Below, one piece after another: positions 22,116 to 34,813 of a stretch of DNA of 64,000 bases. The position numbers and the translations under genes were made by a program. The number at the start of each line of letters is the position of its first letter. Within the stretch, counting starts at the first letter, position 1. This DNA comes from Thunnus maccoyii (taxonomy: Eukaryota > Chordata > Actinopteri > Scombriformes > Scombridae): contig NC_056548.1 of the NCBI RefSeq assembly GCF_910596095.1, positions 11,805,151 through 11,869,150 on the forward strand, read 5' to 3'. The notes below the pieces were generated by a model. It was not told the DNA's origin. It did not search any database and worked only from the letters and a program-made list of their open reading frames with translations.

Positions 22116-23628
22116 TGTAAAACCACAAGAAATCTACTATGTAATTAAGTTGATAAGTTGTAAATAGTATAAAATTTGTGCCCATAAACTGCTTGTGATG
22201 TTATCACCAGGCTGCGGGATGAAGCTATCATCACACACGTCAAAGCAAGAACTTTTTGCCAGTCAACCCAGTCAAATGCAACCTTATCTCAGTTGTGAGA
22301 TGTGATTGTTTTTGTTTCCACAGTTCAATTTGCTGTAAGTTTATTTCTGGAGAGGTCTGACTCAGCTGCTGGTTTGAGGCAGCTTTCTTGGTCTTTGTTT
22401 AGCTGGGGAAATCTGAGTTTCAGAGTTGCAGCAGCCAGAAACTAATTTAACTAGAAGTACTCAGCCAGACAGTTTATGAGGTGCTGCAGAACAGCACTTT
22501 TGCACACAATGTACTACAAAGGTAAAAAGGTCAGAGCAACATATATAGATATGTTTTGCTTTCCTGTTTTGTCCAGCAAGGAAACAAACTTTGCTTGTTA
22601 TTCGTTACATAGTAACATTTTTTTTCTATTGTTTGGATCCTCTTGCCTTGTTCTAAATCTCTTCCAAGTTAGAAAATTCACAGTCAAACAGAAGACAGAC
22701 TCCTAGAAGTATCTGCTTATTGTGGGATCATTTAAGATATCAAAGTTAAATAAAACCAACTTAATGGGATTTTCAGCACTTAAGTGTAGGTGGTGGAATC
22801 CTGTATTTAAGGATAATAACTAATCAGCTACATCAAGACTGTGAAAATTTAAGGTTTCACTGTCTGTATCAGGCAGCGTCAGCCATTTCAAATACCAGAA
22901 AACCCTGTCAGTTTATGGAGAGGTCTTTGTGAAAGAATACGCCCAGCTCTCTTAGAGTAATACAGTGTAAACTGCATCAGAAGAGAGGTGGATTTATATT
23001 TAAGTTGTCAGTTCATAATTACATTTGACTCAAGCGCACATTGCAGCTGGAATGTGTGGGAGAGGAATGACACTTTCTGTGTCTCAAATGCAGAATGACA
23101 ACCAAGAGACAATGTTTATACAACACAATGTCACCTCACTTGCTGGAGCAGATAGTTAGCACTGCACCATAATGACTTGTGGAGAGACAAAACAAGTGTT
23201 GTTCCTGTGCACTATATTTGGTTGCAGCCATGTCTGTCTCAAAATACATGCTAGAGCTAAACTGTTTGTTAGTGCCTATACAATTCACATTCAGTGCTCA
23301 TGCTGTTTACATGGTCACAGGAAGTCAGCTGGAGTATAGTACAGTACAGTATGTCTACAACAATGCCAGGGTTGAGGCTCTATCCGGTGTGGTTTAGAAG
23401 TTTGTTTTGCTGGCTGATGGACGCTGTGTGGGCTGATACTTTTGCCAGAGCCAGAAACAGCAGTCCTAACTATGTCCAAATGGGAGTCGTTCCACATTAT
23501 ATAATATAACAATATATCATTTTTGCTTTCAAGTAACAACTTAGTAGCAGTCATGATAATGCATAAACAGCTCTTTCTCATGTTTTTTAAGTTTGGAATT
23601 GCTGTAGTTAGAGTTTATTAAAGGGACT
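22116..23628. other. Intergenic DNA, nothing recognised
   Basis: The stretch is of moderate complexity with only short, unconvincing open frames on either strand. No repeat family or RNA gene was identified. Confidence 0.45.
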
Positions 23629-24022
23629 TAAAGGTGCCCTGTGGAGTTTTCTTTCTTTCTGGAGTTGGCTGGTTACATTCAGTGTTACTGTTAATGATGT
23701 GTTCATAATTTGTTTCTGCTGCCCACAAGTGGCAAATAATTCAGTTATTACAGGTTTAAAATCTAACAAATGTGTTTAATGCACATTTGTTCATAACATA
23801 TTTACAAAGCCGGCTTTTCTTATAAGTTTGAAACCTGTTTATATCCACGTTTGCTTGCTAGCAGTCGTCTTCTACTTCACTGTCTCTGCTGGTGCATTAC
23901 TGTGTTTTCTGGCCCAGGAATGTGTATCACGACAATATGCATGAGAAAAAACAAAATGGGGACCCACATGTAAAAACATTGCTCCACAGTGTTGTGGTCA
24001 AAAACTTTACAGAGTACTTTTA
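23629..24022 (+). mobile_element. MITE of the 'aaaggtgccctgtggagtt' type
   Basis: The left end 'aaaggtgccctgtggagttt' and the right portion 'acattgctccacagtgttgt...aaaactttacagagtactttt' match, by recall, a short non-autonomous DNA element common in percomorph genomes. The inner phrases 'cagggc(a)cc' and 'ctccacag' are inverted relatives of each other near the two ends. No coding sequence is present. Confidence 0.5.
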
Positions 24023-26559
24023 ATATAGTTCTGAGTTTTAGCAGCAGCTTGGACCCCGGTATACCTGCATGCAGTTCTAATTTGAAATTGGTGAAAATTC
24101 AAAGCCACTTGGTCAGACTGTCCATAAAAGCCATAACAAATCATATATGCATTAATCTGTACAAAATTAAAGTATTAAAAATAAAATACTGCTAATACGC
24201 AGTTGGTTTGTCAATTGAACTCAGATGTGACCAAGAATGTGACTAGTCTATATGTGTTTTGCCAAAAACCAACAATAAAGCACTCAATTGGCCAACTATC
24301 TGAAAATATTAAGAGAAAAAAACCCCCACAATCATTCCAATGAGTGGCTCGCTGCACATGTTTTGGAGTTTGTTATTGGTAATCCACAGACACAAGAACA
24401 TCCCAGAATAAATCAGGATGAGAACACACAAAGTGAAGGTTCATTCCATATGGTTTGCATGGCTTCTTTTTGTGTTTATTTACAGGGTTTAAGGGACCAG
24501 ACTTTCTATTTGCACGGTATTTTGAAGAGAAATGCTAAAGGTGGATCTTGAATGCAAAAACACTCGTGTTTTGAGTTTGACCAGGGTGTCACATAGCCTG
24601 TGATTGTGGAAATGGAAAGCTGTCTGAAACAGCGTGGGTTCAGGGTATTTTCTTGCCTTCCATGTATCTTTTGAACACCTACAAAAAGGGAAACCATAGA
24701 GCATTAAACTCGTCTGACCACAAGTCATCTAAGACTGTCCCTGACGTTTAGACAAAACAAATCTGAAGTTGAAGTGTAAAAACCTCACAGGCTAAATTTG
24801 GCTGTGTCTTGTTTGTTCATTTGGACAGAACATAACAGAAACATAGTGAATGAGCGTTTGTGTTTGCAGTTCTGCAGGATGCTGCGAAATTACAAGTGAT
24901 TTCAACCTTTTTCACAAAGAAAAGTCACGGTTGAGAAAACCTTTAAAGGAGCTATTAGACCTGCGTTTATATGAAATGAGCTGTTGAAAAACCTATTTTA
25001 GAAGGTAACCCCGGTGTTCAGGATAATATGAAAGAAATGTGCACATTTGTGATCCTCTAGCTTTTAACATTTACATGCCCGTTTTAATCAAAGGCTTTTG
25101 GTGGAAAAGTTAAAACTGAGGCGTCTAATTGGCTGAATCCTGTCTGGGTTTTGCTAAATGATGTATGTGAGCCAGCTGCGTTACATAGATTAAATTTATG
25201 GAAATGTAATTTTATAACTGAAAATCAGAATAGCTTCTTGGGGGGTCTGGATGATTTATTTTTTCTACAACTTCATTACCATACCGGCGTGGCCTGTCTT
25301 TTTTGTGAATTCAAAGTTCACTCTTAGAATTGATTAACATATAATGACTAAAATAATAAATGGTTCCTGGTGGTCCGCAGGGCCGATGTTGCAAAGCAGA
25401 ACAAAGAGTTTGTTATTTTGATGAGCCAACAGTTTCTCTGTGGAGAGCCTGTTTTATTGTAAGGGCTCGTCCCGTCTCGAGCAGAGCCAAGTGGTCTTAA
25501 ACACAGAAAGAGCGTGAGTCATTGTGCTCTGTAATTTCGGCACACTGCAGCTGTCTTAAGTGACCACGGCTGTAGACCTGTTAACCAGGCTGATCCAAAT
25601 GTAAAACTTTCCCTTCCTCTTAACATAATAATTACAATGTCACTTCCCAGAGCCCTCTTTCTCAATTGCAGCATGTATAGGTTTAACTGCAATGACAGCT
25701 TACTGGAAGATCTTTCTAGGACAGGCCTGATGACTATTTTGGGTCCCTGACCTTCTTTCCCGACAAAGAGCCTCTTTTAATCTCTTCTATAATTCCTGTA
25801 CCAAATCTCCTTTTTCCCAGCATAATGCAGCTACTGTAAATACCATTTTTTCCAAGGCCATGGGCTTTGCTTTTAAGGCACATCTAAAACCTGTAAGTAT
25901 ATGTCTTACTGGTGACATTGAGTTGCAGCTGGACAGTCAAGCCTGGATGGCACAACGTGAATTGCTAATTCTGCTGAATGGGGCACATACTGTATGAGAC
26001 TTTGAAGAGTTTCCAATTGGTATTTTTCTCAGCTATTTACAGTTCTGTATTTCAAACAAAATCTCCAAATATGGAAGTCTGAGGTCCTGTGGTAAAGGAA
26101 GAGAATTACAGTACTAATACTGGCACACTTTTTTTCTACTGCAGTGTTTACACTGGTTTAGTCACATTTTGGTCAAATTGCAACAGCTCGCGGTTGAATA
26201 AATGGTTGTAGCGGCTGCTTGAATCTCTTCTTATGCCAGACAGACAGGTGGACTCCGTACTGGGACCTCCTGCAGTAGCGTTTAAATGGCAGCTGCTTTC
26301 TCGAGTGGCTGTTTAATAAAAGGGACAGAACATTTGATCAAATGTGTTTTTGTAAGATGGAAACATTCAGGCTTCATCAACAGACTGTGCTGCTGTGAGC
26401 ATCTTATTCAGTGAGCCAAACCAGCCATTTCCAAATGTCAGGCTGTAACCACTTTGGCTATGGCAGTGAATAAAAATTCATTTATTATACTAAAGCATCT
26501 GTTTTTTTATTTCCACTAATGATTTGTTTTACACTTTAAAGATGCATCAATTCCTTTTT
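24023..26559. other. Intergenic DNA with a higher-complexity core, possible conserved non-coding sequence
   Basis: No exon or transposon was recognised. The segment about 25080-25700 has a more even base composition, few homopolymers and no open frame. That is the look of conserved non-coding DNA, but conservation cannot be tested here. Confidence 0.3.
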
Positions 26560-27090
26560 TTTTTCTTAAAGCCACTGTGTGCATTTTTTTTATATGACTA
26601 TATCATCTTTCAAAGCATTTTGATGGCATGATGCCATAAGTTTTTGCTTTGGATAAATGCAGTCTATAGTATGTGTTCTGCTCATTCATCTCTCTCTCCC
26701 TGGGTCGGATCCATGGAGGGTGGAGTGTCTTTTTTGATACTACCACTTGTTGGTGCTAAAGAAGGGAATTTTCAGTTCTAGTTATAGCAGTAATATAATA
26801 ATATTGACATATTATGACTTTATAAAGTTTATTATTCACTCTCCTTTTAGCTCTGTTTTGCTCTCCATAAATTCCTGAGGGAAATATCTGGCTTTTTAGC
26901 TGACAAATGCTCCACTATGTTCTTCAGCTAGCCACTAACTCAGGTAGTTTTTTTTAGTTTTTTGAAGACAATAGCTGCTATGTCTGGAAACAATACAAAT
27001 GGGAGAGGTGAGAGTGAACCAAGTTGCAGCTATAAACCAAAACAATGAGCTAAAAAAGACACTAAAATGCTCAAAGTAGAATTAAAAAAA
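26560..27090 (+). repeat. Interspersed repeat, family A copy 1 ('ttttagctctgttttgctctcc')
   Basis: The phrases 'ttttagctctgttttgctctc', 'aaatatctggctttttagct', 'gctccactatgttcttcagc' and 'gagagtgaacc' recur in similar order at about 50690-51010 and, less completely, at about 52440-52800. I recall this as a widespread percomorph repeat. The class is uncertain and the edges are approximate. Confidence 0.55.
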
Positions 27091-30000
27091 CAATATATTT
27101 TTACATTAAAATGACAAAACCCTCTAGAGTTTGTAGTAATTATGACGAGAGCAAAGACTTCCACGAGAGACAGCTGTTCATTTCCTGTTTCCTACCTACA
27201 ATGTTGGTTTCTTTCAACCACGACAACAATCATTCCCTAACCTTAATGATGAGGTTGCTATTGTAACCATGACAACGTAGATCCCATAACCTTAACCAAG
27301 CAGTTATGATGATCTTACCCTTAATCTAAGTCATTTTTGTGTCCAAACATAACCAAATTTTACATAAACATAGCACTGCCACATCATTGCAAACTAATGC
27401 ATTTTTCAACAGGTAACGGTTTTGGAAAGCACAGACAAACAATGCCGTCCTGCTGATAACTGTTGATAGGGGTGTCACATCAGAAAACACCTCTGTGTAG
27501 TTCTTAAGGGCAGTTACAAACAACATTATGTTGTTTAATTTGGACAACTTGTTGCCTTTTCCCATTTTCCCATTTGATCCATTGCTAGCATAAAAATATT
27601 GTTTATAGCAGCTTTAATTTTTCAACAAACATTCAACGGTTATTTTTCTGTCATTGTGGAACAAATACCACTCAGAGTGGGAGTAACTCCCAGTGAACAT
27701 CATTCTTTAAGTTTTGGTTTCACTATTCTGTTACAGGGTTGACAGGCTGAAAAATCATCCTGAAAATTCACTCCACTGAAGAGTTTTCTCTCAATATTGC
27801 TGATTTAATCAACATTAAATATATCTTGGTGAAGAAGAGCAGCCAAGAAGTTGAACCCAAACTTGAGGTCATGGTTTATGAGGGATTTCACACAGATGCA
27901 AAAATGTTTGTAGTCAAATATATCATTGCATTTCAAATGACAGAGGGTTGTCCTCTGTCGTTAACTCAGTGTAAATTGCACACATTTGCTGTTCTCCTAA
28001 CAGACCTGAAATAAGAGACCTGAAATAAGAGATTTAAAACCTAAATTAAATTAGTTTCATGTTTGGACTCCTATGTCAAAGCCCTTCACTTTCACTTTAT
28101 ACACACAGCGTGAAGCCCCTCTGTTGATTGCAGAGTGTGATCCCATCTATACCTCACAGACAAGTGGTTTGCTCCATTGAAATTAAGCTAATTATATTCC
28201 ATGCCTGTACACATGCAGCTACTGTAAGCTATACTTTCCCCCCACTATTATCTTCCTAAGGTTTCATGACTGTGAAACACCCTCTCAAAATTAAAGGTTG
28301 GAATTGTGCCAAAACCTGACATTATATGCAGGGGAGCTTTTTTTGGGGAGTAAAAAGTTGCCCAATCTCTCCAGTCTCTCAGTCTGTCCCAGTTTGACGT
28401 CAGCTGCCAGCCGAAAGCTTAGCATAAGCTTCAGCTTGTGCAAATCAGTCTTCTTTTGCAGCCTGTTCAGACAGAAGGAGAGCCGAGGTGAGCTCCTCTG
28501 GATGATTTAAGCTTTCTGCTCTGTTATGAAATGCAGTAATAAACTGTAAATGTCAGTAATCACCTGGAGATGGAAAAAAAAGACTGGTATGTGCAGTCAC
28601 ACAGAGGTGCAGAGACACACACACACTTTGTCAAACACATTTTCAAAACAGACAGCTGGAAGGTATTTTTCTGCCACAACCATCATGCACCTGAGGCTTT
28701 TTATATGGAATGTGTTGTTTATTAACAATTTGAATGAAAAAAAGTGTTCATTCATATTTCTTTTCCTAAACAGTGTAACTGAAATTAACCGAAACTGTGT
28801 GCATCGTTAATAAATAACCTCATCTAAATGGTGATTTCTATAATAGAGAATTTTAGATTACAGAATACAGACAAATAAAAGTATGTTTTTGGTACTATAA
28901 CATTTATTAAAGTGTCATCATGCATAAAGAGAAGGATTTGAAAGAAATATTTAATGCACTTTTTGTCTTTTTGGCACACATACTTTGCCCAGTTTTTATA
29001 GTCTTTAAGAACACTTACTATGGTTTACTTGTGGTTGTTGCCATGGTTTTGTTGCTTCATTAAGCAACATGTTAAACATACACTCTGTTACGCTATACAG
29101 CTTAGAGTTGGTTTTTATGTTTAGACAATGGAAAGCAAGAGAGCTTTATTTAGGACACTGTGATTCACTTTGCTGTCCCCACAATGATGACTGCTCTTTG
29201 ATTTGAAACTGAATCTGGACCCACGAGGTTTGAACACATGTTGAAAGCTAACTGACACATCAGTCAGCAAATAATTCATCCTAAGTTAACAGCTGAAAAT
29301 GAATTTAAATGGGGGAGAAAATAAAACAAAAATTCATTTAATTTTAGAATAAATATTAGCTTTTCCTGCATTTTTAACATTTTTAACATCTTGTACTCTT
29401 TAAGAACTGTTCTTTGATTTTTTTCTTGGAGGCAAATGATGCTCGGGCACTCCTGAAATACCCTCAAGTATGGGTATGTGTTGGAGCATGAAACCACAAA
29501 GTGCAGAGATCTCGTGCAGCTTCACGTCAGCTGAGAATCGTTCTATTCTTTTGCGCTCTGTGGTGGTTAGGGTTCATGAAAGACTTAATGAAAGCCTTGA
29601 AATACACTTCGTATGACGCTTCCAGAGATGTTCGATCTGTAGAAATAGAATTGTAATTCTATGCTAAAAAACAATATACCTCTAATTTGTCTGCGCTCTG
29701 ATTGAAGCTTTTATTGTTATATATAACTTTATGATAGCTCATGGACGTTTTGCATCACTAAAATACAGATTACTAGAGGCTCTTGCTGCTGTCGCTTCAG
29801 CTCTAAAATGGAATTCAGCCTTTTGGGGTTAGTATTGGATTTCATGACCCCCCGGGCGTTTATTTTGTGGGTTACAGTAAGTTCAGTCCTAGATAGCAGA
29901 GGGAGGGCGTTTTGACTCCAGCGGTTGATATCAGGGGGGTGTTGGGACATTTTTAACTCCCTGGCCTATCTGTTGTGGTGTGAAGGGTGTGTTCATCTGT

Positions 30001-33000
30001 GGGGAGGATTGGCGCTAAATGTCTAATTATGCTTGAGCCTACGTTCTCCACTTTCCCAGGGTACAGTAACAGTAACTTAATGTGGCATATGCTCTGTAAT
30101 CAGTGATGTCAAACACCACATGAGGCACAGTCTCGCAGATAAAGCTCAGAAACTATCAGGGACCCTGTGGTGCCGAATGCACGTCCCTCCTGTTGTCAGA
30201 GCTTTAATTAAGTAAGTTTCACACGGTACAGTTTTCATCACCTGCAGCTTGCTCTTTCAGATTTAAGATCTACCCAAGTAGAAATATAAATTAGGTTTAA
30301 TCAAGATACTTTGATTCATGTGTTGACTGAAATGATTTTTAATGAAAGGTGATATGATCTCATTTCAGTCAAATTTAACTTTGCAGGCATGTTATGCTGC
30401 TAAAACCTGTCCCCCATATGGACAATGAAGTTTATTTACATGAATGGGTGTGGAACAATGAGGCAATTAAGCTGCCAAAGCCATAGGCCAGATAGACCAG
30501 ATTGCAGTTTCAGCCCCACTTTTAGATTACTCAGCAGGTCTTTTTGGTTCTGTTCCCAGAAATCCAAATGGTCCAGAGATGAAAGGTGCTAGACCTGGAA
30601 ATGAGACACAAGTCTCCAGATTCAGAAACCAGACCACTAGACCCCTTGGGCCAAGTGCTTAGCTCTCCACCTGAAATTCTCTCATTAGAAAAGAGCAGCG
30701 TAAACACGTAAGGCTGCCAAAAAAACCCTGCCTTCCAAAATGAACTCTCATTCTTCATCGAAAATTGAGTCATTAGTCATACACAGTACAGATCATTAAG
30801 CTAATGCTGCTTAAGTTGTTTAGGAATATATCTATTTATGTAGAAATAAGTGATGTTTCTGTGTACATGTGAAGCTGTGTTTGATATTTGTGAGATTTTT
30901 GGCAAGTTTGTTGAGAAGAGAGCGTCATCTAAGCACTTTGCCCATATTTGAATCATCTAATTTACCTCAGGGAAACTAATTACCCAGAGGCAAATAAATT
31001 TTATATTTGCAGTAATGATGAGTTTACTGAAAGCGCCAATTATATTAAAAAGTTAAAATATTTTGTATCTCTCTCAAAATATCTTCTCAAAGAACAGCAC
31101 AGTCACAGCACTGAAAGAGGTGAAAAATATTAGCTCTCTAGACATGGTTTGACTATGCCATACGCTATAATGTATATAATCCATGTCTCCATGCAGCAGG
31201 GCAGGGTGGGTGTCTGTGGTCACTGTCTCTGCCCTCTGTGTCTCCAGTGGGCCACCCTACACATTTCTCCCAGTGGCATTGTGCCAAACCCCAAGGTAGC
31301 AAGCCATGAAAATGAGAGCGTTGCCTTGGGAGTTAAAAAAAGATATGTTTTGATCATCCTCTTCAGCTATTTATTCCCATACTTGTTTTGCTATATCTAT
31401 AGAATTAGTTTTGCTGGGGAGAGTGGAAATTAAAGTTCAATCCTTTAGGTTTTCTGCTACCTTACCATTATTGCTACCAAAAGGGTTGCAAATTAAGATT
31501 CTCCTTGTCTCTCAGCAACCACTAAGAGACTGAAAAATGCGTCATAAGGGACATGATACAGTAATTTGTGGCTTCGACTATAAATGTGATGCATGATGCA
31601 CAGAGAAGTATTGTGTATTCATTTTTCCCATAAGGTTTATTTAGTAAGGTACCTGCTGTAATTTTCATCATCCTGAGGCAGCATGTGCTTCACAGTTTTC
31701 TCAGGGTTGGTTCCAAAGAGGTGAAATAAGTATCGTCAGCACATTCACATGTATTTCTTATGATATTAAACTGACTTGAAAAAAGTATTTAATATTAAAC
31801 AAACACATTTACAACCTTGTGTTTTGTTGAAATTGGCTTTACTTCCTCATTGTTTAGGGTTACAAACCTACTAAAAGTACTGAAGTAGTAACCCTTCCCT
31901 TTGGCACAAGCTGATCTTTGACATTTTGTTGAAGGTGATAAAATAGGGAAATTACATAAAGCACCAATATTATACAAAGTAAAGACATATGCATGGGATA
32001 TACATGGACAAATGAAAGAAATTGCTAAAAAGTGATAACATACAACAAAATGTACATACATCCTTCACAGTGACATTATTTGAGGTCAATTAGACCCCAG
32101 AGAGGTCAAACCTACTGTTAAACCTCTTAGAAAGAAACTGTTTTAAAACTCCAATAACAGAAATCCAATGTGGGATTTGGGAGGGGTGCTGTAGTGCTGT
32201 GTAAAAAGTACTGTCAACATCAAGCATATTTAAAACAGGTCATCAGTTCAAAATGACGTTTATAAGCAATTTTAATAAATTTAGGACATGTCATGAAGTA
32301 TCAAGCTGATAAAATAATGTTAAGTATGTTTTTTGTGCAGTTAAAGAGACCCCAATGTTTCCAGACTTATGGTTAACCCATTTCACCATAGGTTAAAAAA
32401 AGCTCTATGCATTTTATGCATGGTTTCTTTATACTCCATACAAAACAACACAATGTTAACATGTAAACAATTACATCCTACAGTCTAGACATGTTCTTTA
32501 AATTTAGAAGAGCACTAGAAGAAAATGTTCTTGTTTTCCCTCCTTGAATGTGGCGACATGGATATTTATAATGGGAGACCACTGTCTGGATATCCACCAT
32601 ACCTCCTCCTCCATAACTGTTGATTTTTGCATCCAATTCGTTCCCCTCATGTGTAAAATGTCCATCTGGCCAGCACCCCACAGCGACCCACAGACTCCAT
32701 GGACCCATCTTACTCACACACTGAACTCCAGATTGTCAGAGGGTGATAGTAACATCAACACGAGCTACTGTTCGAGCTTCTTATAAACAACAACCGGGGC
32801 GTCTTGATGTGCCGAATGAGAAAATAAAAATTTTTATTTAAATGCACCAAACAAACTTTCTTACAGTTGAGTCTCACAGCTCTAATTTAGTTAGGAGAAG
32901 GTGTATTTGTCCTTGTGTCTGCTTATTTTAACCATTTGGTTACTTAGGGCTCTTGGTCAACATCAAAGATGAGAAAAACATTTTTGAGGTGCAGCACAAC

Positions 33001-34813
33001 CACAAGTGTTCAAAACTACATTAATGCTCTCTGAGGATGACCGTGAGAGGAAAGGAGTGGACATAATCCCGGCCCGGGTCCACCCAGTGGTCACTGGTCA
33101 TCAGGCACAGCCCAGAGTCCAGCCAGTCACAGCAGAGTCTCCCTCTCAGTCAGTTGATATAAACTATGAGAGGCTCCTTCACATCTCAAAACAAATAAAA
33201 AAAAAGGAGCTGGTGTTTCACGTTTTTCTCTGCACTGATAACTCTCGACTGTTGAAATGTATTTACAATGACTGAACAATGGATTACAATTAAATGCCTA
33301 GATTATCAAAATTACAAGGGGCTGATACGCAGGAGTGGACGTGGCAATTTTCCTGCAACCACATGAAAGAGAAATGTTAGGAATATGGTTTTCTTGGGGT
33401 TTCATAGGACATGCGTCAGTTTATTTATATGAGCCAGAGGTCAAATTTATACACTCAAAGTGAGAAATTTCAAGTCAGAGCTTAAGTCAAGTGTATTATT
33501 GTGGCTTTTAATTCTAGTGAGAGTCTCAAAGGGCTTCATGACACCCACACTGTGACACATTAAATGGCCTCAGACCCTCAGTGAGAACAATAAAAAGCTC
33601 CCGCAAAAACCTCATTAGGAGAGAAAGAAGGCAGAAACATTGGCAAGGGCATCGCAACTCTTTTCCATCCCTTCCAACATGCTCATAATTCACTATTTAT
33701 CTACATTGCAATTAGACACTTACCCCAGGGCCAAAAAACCTACAGTACAAGCAGCCCAGCCAAATGCACAACTAGCAAGTTAGTGTTCCAGCTCCTTTAG
33801 GCGTCTCCTGAAATCGTGTCCCAAAATGCATCAGTAAAGAGAAATGCTTGCATTTATGGTTAGCCTTAGTGACTAAATTACGACAGAAATAGACTAACAC
33901 ATCTTGAGCCCTGGTGTCATCTAACTTAATGACATGTGTTTAAGTTTATTTACAAGATTTCCATACTGTGTATCTGGAGTTTTAGTGTTGTTATTTGGAA
34001 TAGATGTCTATGATGTTCCCTAATGATATGATTGGATGATGGTAAAAATTCCCTATGAATATGCTGAATTCATATTCCATACACAGCGCAGACATGTCAT
34101 TTGGTTGCTTGTAAAATTACTTTATAACATAAGTGACCCAAAACTCTGCACTTCCTCAACCTGTTTACTTTTCATTTTTAAACCTATAATTGTGATTTTC
34201 TCTCTGGTCATAAATGTATATTAATGCACAAGCTGAATAAAAAAAGTCTCTCACATAAAGTCTCTCGGTTGTTGACATTCTATTTCCAGCTTTATGCAGA
34301 CAAATATACACAGCCAGTGGAAACCATGATGGTGGGGATGCATATATACTACAGCATTGGTGGATGGTCAAATTCCCTCTGGTCATCACGGTGACCACAG
34401 GTGGTTTCCATGTAAAATACCACTGTCTGATCAGTGAATATATACCCCTGAGTGTCCTCCACAATTCACTTTATAGCTATTGCTGTCTACAGTGTCTGTA
34501 GGAAATGGCACAGACATGCCGCCCTGAAAAAGTGCCCTGCTTGCTCTTTTGCATTTTAAAACCAGTTATTTACACAATGTATTTTCTTTTTTCAAATTAG
34601 AAAACGTGTCTGGTCCAAGGTCCATGAATTGAATCCTTGTAGTGAGTTTGCCTAGATGACACAGTCTAATCTGGAAAAATGATCTGGTAGGAAACAGACA
34701 CTTATCCGGCTAGAAATTAATGTGATTCTCAAGGTTGCGGCGACGCATATACTCATATTTTTGCATAAACAGAGGATAGATCAGTCTATCAGAGTCTCTA
34801 CAATGCTGAATAT
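27091..34813. other. Long intergenic stretch between repeats and tgfbrap1, no gene seen
   Basis: About 7.7 kb without a recognisable exon, RNA gene or transposon. Open frames are short, lack domains and are scattered over all frames. Segments near 29700-30240 are more complex and could be conserved non-coding DNA. The right end should include the tgfbrap1 3' UTR, but no clear nearby poly(A) signal stands out; one AATAAA on the minus strand is at 33945-33950. Confidence 0.4.

Noticed and set aside
24288-24551. An 87-codon plus-strand frame in the gene desert
   Set aside because: Composition is not protein-like, there is no domain and no splice context.
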